From the NCBI GenBank assembly GCA_041484845.1, contig JBGPIK010000388.1, positions 1 to 6,420 of the forward strand: a stretch of DNA of 6,420 nucleotides, in the 5' to 3' direction. The position numbers and the translations under genes were made by a program. Below, one piece after another: positions 1 through 4,861 of the stretch (positions are counted from its first letter, which is position 1; every line of letters begins with the position of its first letter). The DNA is from JBGPIK01 sp041484845. GTDB taxonomy: Bacteria > Desulfobacterota > Binatia > UBA9968. Below the pieces are notes generated by a model, which did no database searches, had not been told where the DNA came from, and saw only the letters and a program-made list of their open reading frames with translations.

Positions 1-584
1 GTCGCGGCGGCGGACCTTGCGGTCTCAACCGGCAGGCTGTCGTCATTAATAAAAACTGCGGCTGCGAAGACAGTTGTCCAGAGACCATCTTTGTTGCCGA
101 CAGCAGACTGGGTGATATTGGTGGTACGAACGATCTTCCCCGACATCTTAAATATCTGTTCCCGCTCGTCCCAATCCAATTCAGGATTAAATTCAATCCC
201 CACCGTGGTCGCAAGCATGCTCGCGGCGAGATCCTCGGCATATTCCCCGGCTTTTTCGTCTGTCTCGCCAAACGAATGATGTTCGGAAAGATAGCCGTGC
301 ATGGAAGCATCGGCGGGGATGGCCAAGCCAACGGAAGCTGCAATGAGCCGATTCGGCTCGTTATTGCTTTCTCGATCGTAAACGGCAAATACGATCTCAC
401 CAGGCCGCAAAAGCTTTAATCCTTCCTCCTTGGAAATAGTTTTACAGCCGGGCGGGTAGATGCTAGAGACGAGGACCAAATTGCAATGCGCCAAGCCGGC
501 GACCCTCAGTGCCATCTCAAAAGAAGCCAATTTCTCCTTATGAACACCGACTCCTTTGGTGAAAAAAACTTTTTTCGGAACCAT
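1..584 (-). CDS. pdaD: Pyruvoyl-dependent arginine decarboxylase, C-terminus cut by the window edge
   Basis: This enzyme decarboxylates arginine to agmatine, the first step of a polyamine route, using a self-made pyruvoyl group instead of PLP. I read 194 open codons from ATG at 584 on the minus strand, with no stop before the left edge. The key segment is NLVLVSSIYPPG (residues 35-46). The Ser40-Ser41 bond is the expected autocleavage site, which splits the proenzyme into a short beta chain and an alpha chain headed by pyruvate. Asn35 and Glu101 (in YLSEHHS) match, by eye, the catalytic Asn and Glu of the Methanocaldococcus jannaschii enzyme. The fold segments ASVGLAIP (83-90) and LWTTVFAAAVF (168-178) also fit the family. 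At 194 or more residues it is slightly longer than the archaeal enzyme of about 165, as I recall for bacterial members. No strong Shine-Dalgarno sequence precedes the ATG. It is divergent from the TPR gene; its downstream neighbours lie outside the window. Family assignment is confident; the exact C-terminus is unknown. Confidence 0.9.
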   Translation of the reverse strand, partial: MVPKKVFFTKGVGVHKEKLASFEMALRVAGLAHCNLVLVSSIYPPGCKTISKEEGLKLLRPGEIVFAVYDRESNNEPNRLIAASVGLAIPADASMHGYLSEHHSFGETDEKAGEYAEDLAASMLATTVGIEFNPELDWDEREQIFKMSGKIVRTTNITQSAVGNKDGLWTTVFAAAVFINDDSLPVETARSAAA

Positions 585-590
585 TTTGGC

Positions 591-601
591 GTTACTGTAA
601 C
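591..601. repeat. Short perfect palindrome in the decarboxylase leader
   Basis: GTTACTGTAAC is a perfect 5-bp inverted repeat around a single central base. It lies between the proposed promoter and the ATG at 584, seven bases from the start codon. It could be an operator half-site pair or a tiny hairpin that affects ribosome access. At this length it could also be chance. Confidence 0.25.
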
Positions 602-613
602 ATGATGAAGCCA

Positions 614-645
614 ATGATAACAATAAAATTTCGGGATTGTGTAAA
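614..645 (-). promoter_or_regulatory. Possible sigma70-like promoter for the arginine decarboxylase gene
   Basis: On the minus strand, TATCAT (614-619) resembles a -10 box and carries an upstream TG in extended -10 position (620-622). TTTACA (640-645) is a 5/6 match to a -35 box, but the spacer is 20 bp, longer than ideal; the extended -10 could compensate. Transcription would start near 607, giving a leader of roughly 23 nt before the ATG at 584. The stretch is AT-rich compared with its surroundings. This rests on consensus reading only. Confidence 0.3.
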
Positions 646-823
646 AATTTTTTGCAGCGAGGTTGATCGGTCCGCCGGCCGTAAATCGAATTCACGGTTC
701 GTTCACATTTAATAATGGGGAGGAAAGTGAAGTGTGGTATATCGTGTTCCCGAGGCCGCTGCCGGAGACCCGCACCACGCGGTCCGTGACTTTGGTCCGC
801 AAGGCGGGATATAAAGGGATACC

Positions 824-1606
824 ATGGCCGATCCTGCGCTCCTGCAATTGAACCTTGCGACAGACGAGTTTGACGTTGCGCTTTTGCCGCTTGATGCGCG
901 ACAACGCGGTACAGCGGCGTTTTGCGAGGCTGTCAGGATGTACCTGAGTGCCGAATTCGAGCGTTTCGGCGGCGCGAGCTCAATTGTAATTGACAATGGT
1001 GTCGTCGAGGTCAGTTGGACAACTGAAGGCCAGCCGGCCAACGCACTTGCGCAAATTGTCGACAAGCTCAAGCGCGGGGAGTATCCAGGAGCGATCACGC
1101 TGTTGCGGATTTTGTTGAGCGGCCTACCCAACGACGCAAACCTTTTATACAACCTCGGTATGGCGCTAAGCGACACGGGAAAGTTACATGACGCCGTGCA
1201 CCATCTTCGCCGGGCGGTTACCGTAGCTCCTGATTTTACCAACGCCAGAGTAGCTTTAGGAATTGCCCTACAACGACAAGGGGAGAACGCTGACGCGCTG
1301 CGGGTTTTAAAGGAGGCCGTAACCCGAGACGCGCAAAACGGCTGGGCGCAACGTAATCTCGGCGCCTGTTTCTTGAACGCCGGCAGGGTCAAGGAAGCGG
1401 AAGAGTGTTTACGCCAGGCGACCGTTCTCGACCCCAAAGACCAATTGGCGATGTTCGGCCTGGCGGAGGCACTGGCGAACTTGGGTCGTTTGCAGGAGGC
1501 CGATGAAGCCTACAAGAAGGCCATCGACGTCAACGCGTCCAATAAAATCGCCGACCTGGCCCGAGCCGAGCGCCGTAGGATTGCGAGCAGGCAGTCACTC
1601 AAATAA
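824..1606 (+). CDS. Tetratricopeptide-repeat protein with an unrecognised N-terminal domain
   Basis: This 260-residue, probably cytoplasmic protein has no visible signal peptide or membrane segment. Residues about 74-243 form five consecutive 34-residue TPR units. They begin near 74, 108, 142, 176 and 210 and show the usual small/Gly residue in helix A, Ala in helix B and a closing Pro or Asp (for example YNLGMALSDTGKLHDAV and QRNLGACFLNAGRVKEAE). TPR arrays are protein-binding scaffolds, so the partner, not an enzyme activity, defines the role, and I cannot name it. Residues 1-70 (including ARQRGTAAFCEAVRMYL and VVEVSW) are not TPR and form a separate small alpha/beta-looking region I do not recognise. 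The ATG at 824 follows AAAGGGAT, an acceptable ribosome-binding site, and an in-frame TAA at 812-814 excludes an earlier start. The gene is monocistronic here: divergent from pdaD and convergent with the next gene. Confidence 0.85.
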   Translation: MADPALLQLNLATDEFDVALLPLDARQRGTAAFCEAVRMYLSAEFERFGGASSIVIDNGVVEVSWTTEGQPANALAQIVDKLKRGEYPGAITLLRILLSGLPNDANLLYNLGMALSDTGKLHDAVHHLRRAVTVAPDFTNARVALGIALQRQGENADALRVLKEAVTRDAQNGWAQRNLGACFLNAGRVKEAEECLRQATVLDPKDQLAMFGLAEALANLGRLQEADEAYKKAIDVNASNKIADLARAERRRIASRQSLK

Positions 1607-1621
1607 TATCGGGAATCGGCT

Positions 1622-1654
1622 GTTGGCGGTGATCTCACCGACTAATCTTCCAAC
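1622..1654. terminator. Inverted repeat at the convergence of two genes, possible bidirectional terminator
   Basis: CGGTGA-TC-TCACCG (1627-1640) is a perfect 6-bp inverted repeat. It is flanked by a second complementary pair, GTTGG (1622-1626) and CCAAC (1650-1654), so an extended, internally looped stem can form. It sits 16 nt past the TPR stop codon and overlaps the stop and last codons of the minus-strand gene, where a shared terminator would be expected. There is no clear T-tract on either side, so intrinsic termination is uncertain. Alternatively it may only protect the 3' ends. Confidence 0.3.
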
Positions 1655-2351
1655 GTTCTTGCAGCACCGGAATGGCTTCGATTTTTTTCGCCGGCAACAT
1701 GTTCCAATAGATTTCCTTGGGCCTTTTCAAGCGAGATGGAGTTTCGCTAATTTCTGCCGGCGTAACGATGGCCGTCACCGGAATATCATGCTCGGTCATC
1801 GGCAATTCTTCGTCCACGATTTGCAGCGGATGGACCGAGGTGACGATGGGAGTTTTCGCCTCGACCTTTTTCTTTTCAACCAGCAGAGCAAATTCCAGAT
1901 CCGAGTAACCCCCGCCTTTACCGACTCTGGCGCCGCGGCGGTTGACCGCCACGGAACCGCAGACGATAAGGTCAATCTTCGCCACTTCTTCCAAAGTCAC
2001 CGGCCGGCCGTATTGGCTTGCGCCCTTAATGGAAGAGGCAACGTAGGGCGAGCATTTCAGCCGCTTGGGATCCAACTCGATAAAGGGTTTCTCGTCGCGC
2101 AAGCGCGGCACCGCCATATACACAGTCTTGCCTTCTTGCAGCGCTCGGTGGCGGATCGCACGCTGCGGCGAATCGGGATTGGCCTTAATCGTGTTCGCCT
2201 TTTTCCACAAAGGACTCTCCGCCAGCAGCTTGGCGCAAGCTTCGGCGCCGATGAAGTTGGGAATGCGGCCCTTGGCGCCGGGGAAACGCGCGACTTTATT
2301 TTTTTCCAGAAGGGACCAGATCTGGTTCCGTATATTGCCCTTCGATTGCAC
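1635..2351 (-). CDS. 5-formyltetrahydrofolate cyclo-ligase family protein (MTHFSD/archaeal-like subtype)
   Basis: The classical family member converts 5-formyl-THF to 5,10-methenyl-THF with ATP, salvaging a storage folate. This 238-residue protein has the family layout. It starts with an N-terminal helix and ARFP (21-24), continues through a central Rossmann-like segment (KTVYMAVPRL, 75-84), and reaches the glycine-rich site GARVGKGGGYSDLE (140-153). In the bacterial enzyme that last motif normally reads G-x-G-G-G-Y-Y-D-R. Here the second Tyr is Ser and the Arg is Leu, as I remember from archaeal and MTHFSD-type homologues, so true folate activity is not assured. The start is GTG at 2351; an in-frame TAA two codons upstream rules out a longer form, and the Shine-Dalgarno signal is poor. 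The C-terminal 35 residues or so (from RLKRPKEIYW) are Lys/Arg-rich. It stands alone, convergent with the TPR gene. The family is confident; the reaction is moderate. Confidence 0.82.
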   Translation of the reverse strand: MQSKGNIRNQIWSLLEKNKVARFPGAKGRIPNFIGAEACAKLLAESPLWKKANTIKANPDSPQRAIRHRALQEGKTVYMAVPRLRDEKPFIELDPKRLKCSPYVASSIKGASQYGRPVTLEEVAKIDLIVCGSVAVNRRGARVGKGGGYSDLEFALLVEKKKVEAKTPIVTSVHPLQIVDEELPMTEHDIPVTAIVTPAEISETPSRLKRPKEIYWNMLPAKKIEAIPVLQERWKISR

Positions 2352-2456
2352 CCGTTACCCGTACCACAGAAAGCCTGCCAGTGTGAGTGGGGGAGATGAA
2401 TGGTGTGAGCTTCTGTAAAGGGGAGAGCCGTTAGTGGCTATGTTTGACTTTGGAAC

Positions 2457-2488
2457 GATGGGCATCGCTGCGCTCCTCCCATCCTACC
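2457..2488. repeat. REP-like palindromic element
   Basis: GATGGG (2457-2462) and CCCATC (2478-2483) form a 6-bp stem around a 15-nt loop containing GCTGCGCTCC, followed by CTACC. Read on the minus strand it begins GGTAGGATGGG and ends CCCATC. It resembles the scattered intergenic palindromes of the form GTAGGRTGGG...GCG...CCCAYC that I remember from many proteobacterial genomes. Such elements can stabilise mRNA ends or mark repeat-associated transposition. Only one copy is in this window, so its repetitive nature is inferred from memory. Confidence 0.45.
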
Positions 2489-2560
2489 AGCTGCCGATGG
2501 TACAAACCGGTGCCATGCACAAGAAGGGAGCTACCGGTCTCGGCCGTTCCCTACGGGTGA

Positions 2561-2590
2561 TTGACTGCAAGTGAAAACCGGTTGTAAGAT
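2561..2590 (+). promoter_or_regulatory. Possible promoter immediately upstream of cutA
   Basis: TTGACT (2561-2566) is a 5/6 match to a sigma70 -35 box. With an 18-bp spacer it is followed by TAAGAT (2585-2590), a 4/6 match to the -10 box. Transcription would begin close to 2597, only a couple of bases before the ATG at 2599. That would give a leaderless or nearly leaderless transcript, consistent with the lack of a clear Shine-Dalgarno sequence there. The ACCGGT copy at 2577-2582 lies in the spacer. The call is consensus-based and weak. Confidence 0.3.
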
Positions 2591-2598
2591 CGCGGTCA

Positions 2599-2928
2599 AT
2601 GAAAGAATTTATCGTGGTTTATGTTACCGTAAGCTCATCGGACGAAGGCAAACGTATCGCCAAAGCCCTCGTGGAGGAGCGGCTCGCAGCGTGCGTGAAC
2701 CAGCTTCCCGGGGTTCGTTCCACGTATCGATGGCAAGGAAAAATAGAAGAAAGCGGCGAGGAGCTTCTGATCATTAAAACCAACAAAAATTTGTTTACGG
2801 CGCTCCAACAGCGCGTTTGCGAACTGCACAGTTACGCGGTTCCGGAAGTGATTGCGGTGCCGATGGTCGCCGGCAGCGAGGCTTATCTGCAGTGGCTCGA
2901 TGAGCAAGTGTTACACGGCGGCAAGTGA
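2599..2928 (+). CDS. cutA: CutA family divalent-cation tolerance protein
   Basis: CutA proteins are very stable cytoplasmic homotrimers with a ferredoxin-like fold. They are linked genetically to copper/divalent metal tolerance, though their biochemical role remains unsettled. At 109 residues this is normal full length. It shows the family landmarks: VVYVTVSS (6-13), LAACVNQLPGVRSTYRWQGK (29-48), EELLIIKT (54-61), HSYAVPEVIAVP (77-88) and YLQWL (96-100). Cys32 in the AACVN motif and the HxYxxPE segment are typical conserved positions. The ATG at 2599 is the natural start because the first beta strand follows at once, but no good ribosome-binding site precedes it. Its TGA overlaps the GTG start of the Nudix gene, implying translational coupling. 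Assignment is confident by motif. Confidence 0.93.
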   Translation: MKEFIVVYVTVSSSDEGKRIAKALVEERLAACVNQLPGVRSTYRWQGKIEESGEELLIIKTNKNLFTALQQRVCELHSYAVPEVIAVPMVAGSEAYLQWLDEQVLHGGK

Positions 2929-3383
2929 AGTCACTCGCAATGCGCGAAAGGCGGGAACTGTCAGCCGGCGGGATCGTTTACCGGCGGAGCGCGGGAACGA
3001 TTGAAATTGCCCTCATTCGCACGGGTAAGCGGTGGGGACTGCCCAAAGGGCATGTAGAACAGGGCGAGGGCATCCAAGAAGCTGCTTGCCGTGAAGTGTT
3101 GGAAGAAACCGGCTTGGAAGGAGAAGTCGTCGCAAAGCTTGGTGATATTTCTTACCGCTACGCCTACAAAAAGGCCGGCGGGGAATCCGTGCGCGTCTTT
3201 AAGCGCGTGCATTTTTATCTGCTTCGTTGGTCAAAGGGCGAAGTGCACGGCCATGACTATGAGGTGGATGAAGCGCGCTGGTTTACACTCGATGAAGCGC
3301 TGGGCAAGCTAAGTTATCCGACGGAACAGAAAATGATCCGCAATGCGATGACCATGATGGAGAAAGAGCAAACGGAAAAATAG
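2925..3383 (+). CDS. Nudix hydrolase, probably of the Ap4A/dinucleoside polyphosphate or MutT-like type
   Basis: Nudix enzymes hydrolyse nucleoside diphosphates linked to another moiety, using Mg2+ held by the Nudix-box glutamates. The complete box G-x5-E-x7-R-E-V-x-E-E-T-G-L lies at residues 42-64, with Arg56, Glu57, Glu60 and Glu61 all present. The start SAGGIVYR, the string RWGLPKGH before the box, and FKRVHFYLL then DEARWFTLDEAL near the C-terminus match my memory of small bacterial Ap4A-hydrolase/MutT-like proteins. The length of 152 residues is typical. The true substrate cannot be read from sequence. GTG at 2925 overlaps the cutA stop as GTGA and is my preferred start. ATG at 2940 is a plausible alternative that shortens the protein by five residues without touching the domain. 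The gene probably shares the cutA transcript. Confidence 0.9.
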   Translation: MKSLAMRERRELSAGGIVYRRSAGTIEIALIRTGKRWGLPKGHVEQGEGIQEAACREVLEETGLEGEVVAKLGDISYRYAYKKAGGESVRVFKRVHFYLLRWSKGEVHGHDYEVDEARWFTLDEALGKLSYPTEQKMIRNAMTMMEKEQTEK

Positions 3384-3457
3384 GCGTGGCGGCGTTTCGG
3401 GGCGCTAGTGTTACGCGCGGAGCAAATTTTCAGCGACGGCCGTTGAGAGCCATTGTT

Positions 3458-3477
3458 ACTCGTTGCGAGTCTAGGAG
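3458..3477 (+). promoter_or_regulatory. Hairpin plus ribosome-binding site that sets the start of the lyase-like gene
   Basis: AGGAG at 3473-3477 lies 8 nt before GTG 3486, an ideal spacing. This is why I prefer that start to the TTG at 3453, which has no such signal. Directly upstream, ACTCG (3458-3462) and CGAGT (3466-3470) form a perfect 5-bp stem with a 3-nt loop, ending two bases before the ribosome-binding site. GAGTC is also directly repeated (3467-3471 and 3475-3479), so the second copy could compete for the first arm's partner and occlude the site. Regulation is inferred, not shown. Confidence 0.5.
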
Positions 3478-3485
3478 TCAGTGAA

Positions 3486-4859
3486 GTGAACAAGATCTCT
3501 TCGGGAATTATTTTTTCCATACCTTATGAAATCGCGGTCGTGCGGCCGCTGAGACAAACGACCTTATCTGAACGGGAGGCTGCTCTCGAAGCCGCACACT
3601 ATAACACGGAGCTAATCCCGCAAGAGCTGATTTATATCGATCTTACGACCGACAGCGGCGTCAGCGGGATCAGCACCGCTCAGCTCTCCGCCCTTACAGG
3701 GCTGAAAGCAGTGGAGCCAGGAATGGGATTGGCTGCTGAAGGTAGCCAGGCCTTTACGGCGCTCTCGGAGCAGCTCCAGAAGCTTTTTGGTTTCCCTTAT
3801 ATCGTGCCGGTAACGCAAGGGAGGGCGGCGGAACGTATCTGGACCAAGATTCATGTCAAACCGAATACTTTAGTTGCCGGCAATATGCTTTTCCCGTCCA
3901 CCCGGATGCATATCGAATTCAGCGGCGGCAAGATTGTCGATGTCATATCGGATGCCGCTCACGATCTTAAATCAGGCGATTTTTTCAAGGGTAATCTTGA
4001 CCTCAACAAGCTCACCGCGACGGTTCGCGAGCACGGGCGCGAAAAAATCAGCTGCATCTACGTTGAACTGAGCGTTAATTCGTGCGGCGGCCACCCCGTA
4101 TCCATCCGCAATCTGCGCGAAGTCAAAGCGTTCGCTGCGGCCAATCAAATTCCGCTGTTTCTCGACGCCTGCCGAATTCTGGAAAATAGTTATTTAGTCA
4201 AGCAACGAGAACCGGGCTATCAAGACCATTCGATTGCAGAGATTGTGCATGAAACCTGCTCGGTAGCCGCCGGCATCACCCTGAGCGCGCTTAAAGATTT
4301 TCTCGTGCCGGTCGGGGGAATCATCGCTACGCGCGATAAGGGGAGCCATCAAAAAGCCTACATGCAAAGCTTTCTCGATGGCGTTCAGCCGCCGGCGAGC
4401 GCGATGGAAATGATGAGCGCGACGCTCAGAGAGATCTTTTCCGCGGATGCCTATATTACCAGCCGGGTCGAGCAAGTGAATTATCTCTGGCGCAGGCTCA
4501 AGGGCGGAGTTCCGTTGGTCAATCCACCGGCCGGCCACGCCGTGTATATCGATGTCAAAGATTTTCTGCCTCATGTTCCGGCGGACCATCATCGAGCCGA
4601 GGCCTTGGCCGCCTTTGTCTATGCGGTTTCAGGCATAAGGGTCAGCAAGGGGCCGCCGCCTGCGCCGAGCCAGGTCGAACGCAAGATTGAACTGCTGCGC
4701 CTTGCGATACCGGCGCGCAAGTATCTCCAGGGTCATATGGATGACGTGGCGGAGGCTTTTCTGTACGCATTTGCGCATAGGGATGAAATCAAAGGGCTCA
4801 AGCGCTTGGATGTTCCGGGTCGCTTCAAATACGATCCATCTTTTTTCGAGAGGATTTGA
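3486..4859 (+). CDS. Divergent tyrosine phenol-lyase/tryptophanase-family PLP enzyme, substrate unknown
   Basis: Known members are cytoplasmic tetramers that cleave Tyr or Trp to phenol or indole plus pyruvate and ammonia. This 457-residue protein matches them along most of its length: YIDLTTDSG (50-58), TQGRAAE (110-116), FKGNLDL (167-173), SVNSCGGHPVS (196-206), FLDACR (225-230), SALKDFLVPVGG (267-278), LLRLAIPARKY (403-413) and a C-terminal HMDDVAEAF (417-425). Lys270 should be the Schiff-base lysine. Asp227 and Arg230 should contact PLP and Arg405 the substrate carboxylate. Set from memory beside Citrobacter tyrosine phenol-lyase, several specificity residues are gone. The catalytic Tyr71 position is Ala84, and the first Lys of the Lys-Lys pair is Leu269. 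The Thr after the PLP-stacking Phe136 is Pro137. The EGxPxYGG loop is shortened near 298-306, the phenol-binding Arg381 region is replaced by a proline run (390-394), and the tail ends early. So I do not name it tnaA or tpl. The ligase gene follows after 2 nt. The upstream gap of 102 nt from the Nudix stop has its own good ribosome-binding site. Confidence 0.85.
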   Translation: MNKISSGIIFSIPYEIAVVRPLRQTTLSEREAALEAAHYNTELIPQELIYIDLTTDSGVSGISTAQLSALTGLKAVEPGMGLAAEGSQAFTALSEQLQKLFGFPYIVPVTQGRAAERIWTKIHVKPNTLVAGNMLFPSTRMHIEFSGGKIVDVISDAAHDLKSGDFFKGNLDLNKLTATVREHGREKISCIYVELSVNSCGGHPVSIRNLREVKAFAAANQIPLFLDACRILENSYLVKQREPGYQDHSIAEIVHETCSVAAGITLSALKDFLVPVGGIIATRDKGSHQKAYMQSFLDGVQPPASAMEMMSATLREIFSADAYITSRVEQVNYLWRRLKGGVPLVNPPAGHAVYIDVKDFLPHVPADHHRAEALAAFVYAVSGIRVSKGPPPAPSQVERKIELLRLAIPARKYLQGHMDDVAEAFLYAFAHRDEIKGLKRLDVPGRFKYDPSFFERI

Positions 4860-4861
4860 TA

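Larger units (their letters stand above)
585..823. other. Divergent intergenic region between pdaD and the TPR gene
   Basis: This gap of about 240 nt separates the two outward-facing genes. Its left third is AT-rich and holds the possible minus-strand promoter and palindrome listed separately. Its right half is GC-rich. It contains GGGGAGG at 716-722, a good Shine-Dalgarno-like string that is too far from the TPR start to serve it. It also holds an imperfect hairpin at 779-800, with a 7-bp stem interrupted by one T-T mismatch and an 8-nt loop, just before the TPR gene. I found no convincing plus-strand promoter. A short open frame (732-851) is discussed under findings but not called as a gene. 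Confidence 0.5.
2352..2598. other. Divergent intergenic region upstream of cutA
   Basis: This 247-nt gap separates the cyclo-ligase-like gene and cutA. I see no supportable gene in it. It holds the REP-like palindrome (2457-2488) and three copies of ACCGGT (2506-2511, 2533-2538, 2577-2582). A possible long-loop hairpin pairs AGGGA (2525-2529) with TCCCT (2548-2552). A possible cutA promoter lies near its right end. No clear promoter for the minus-strand gene was found. Confidence 0.5.

Noticed and set aside
562..579. A-run/T-run in the first codons of pdaD as a programmed frameshift site
   Set aside because: The AAAAAAG heptamer is not in the A-AAA-AAG register relative to the reading frame, and the zero frame already gives the complete family sequence.
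663..823. An upstream, frameshifted extension of the TPR protein
   Set aside because: The in-frame TAA at 812-814 blocks extension in the TPR frame, and the frame-3 translation does not resemble a domain or TPR repeat.
709..1437. Long minus-strand open frame of 242 codons opposite the TPR gene
   Set aside because: Its translation is rich in Ser, Ala, Arg and Cys with no recognisable motif. The plus strand in this stretch encodes clean 34-residue TPR units, so this is an antisense shadow.
1503..2399. Plus-strand open frame of 298 codons across the cyclo-ligase-like gene
   Set aside because: The translation is low in sense (Arg-, His- and Phe-rich) and lies mostly opposite the well-supported minus-strand family member; it also overlaps the end of the TPR gene.
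2525..2552. AGGGA/TCCCT stem as an intrinsic terminator or riboswitch
   Set aside because: The stem has only 5 bp with an 18-nt loop and no following T-tract, and no known riboswitch core is recognisable.
3453..3485. TTG start at 3453 for the lyase-like gene, adding 11 residues
   Set aside because: No ribosome-binding site precedes it, the extra residues have no counterpart in family N-termini, and GTG 3486 has AGGAG at ideal spacing.
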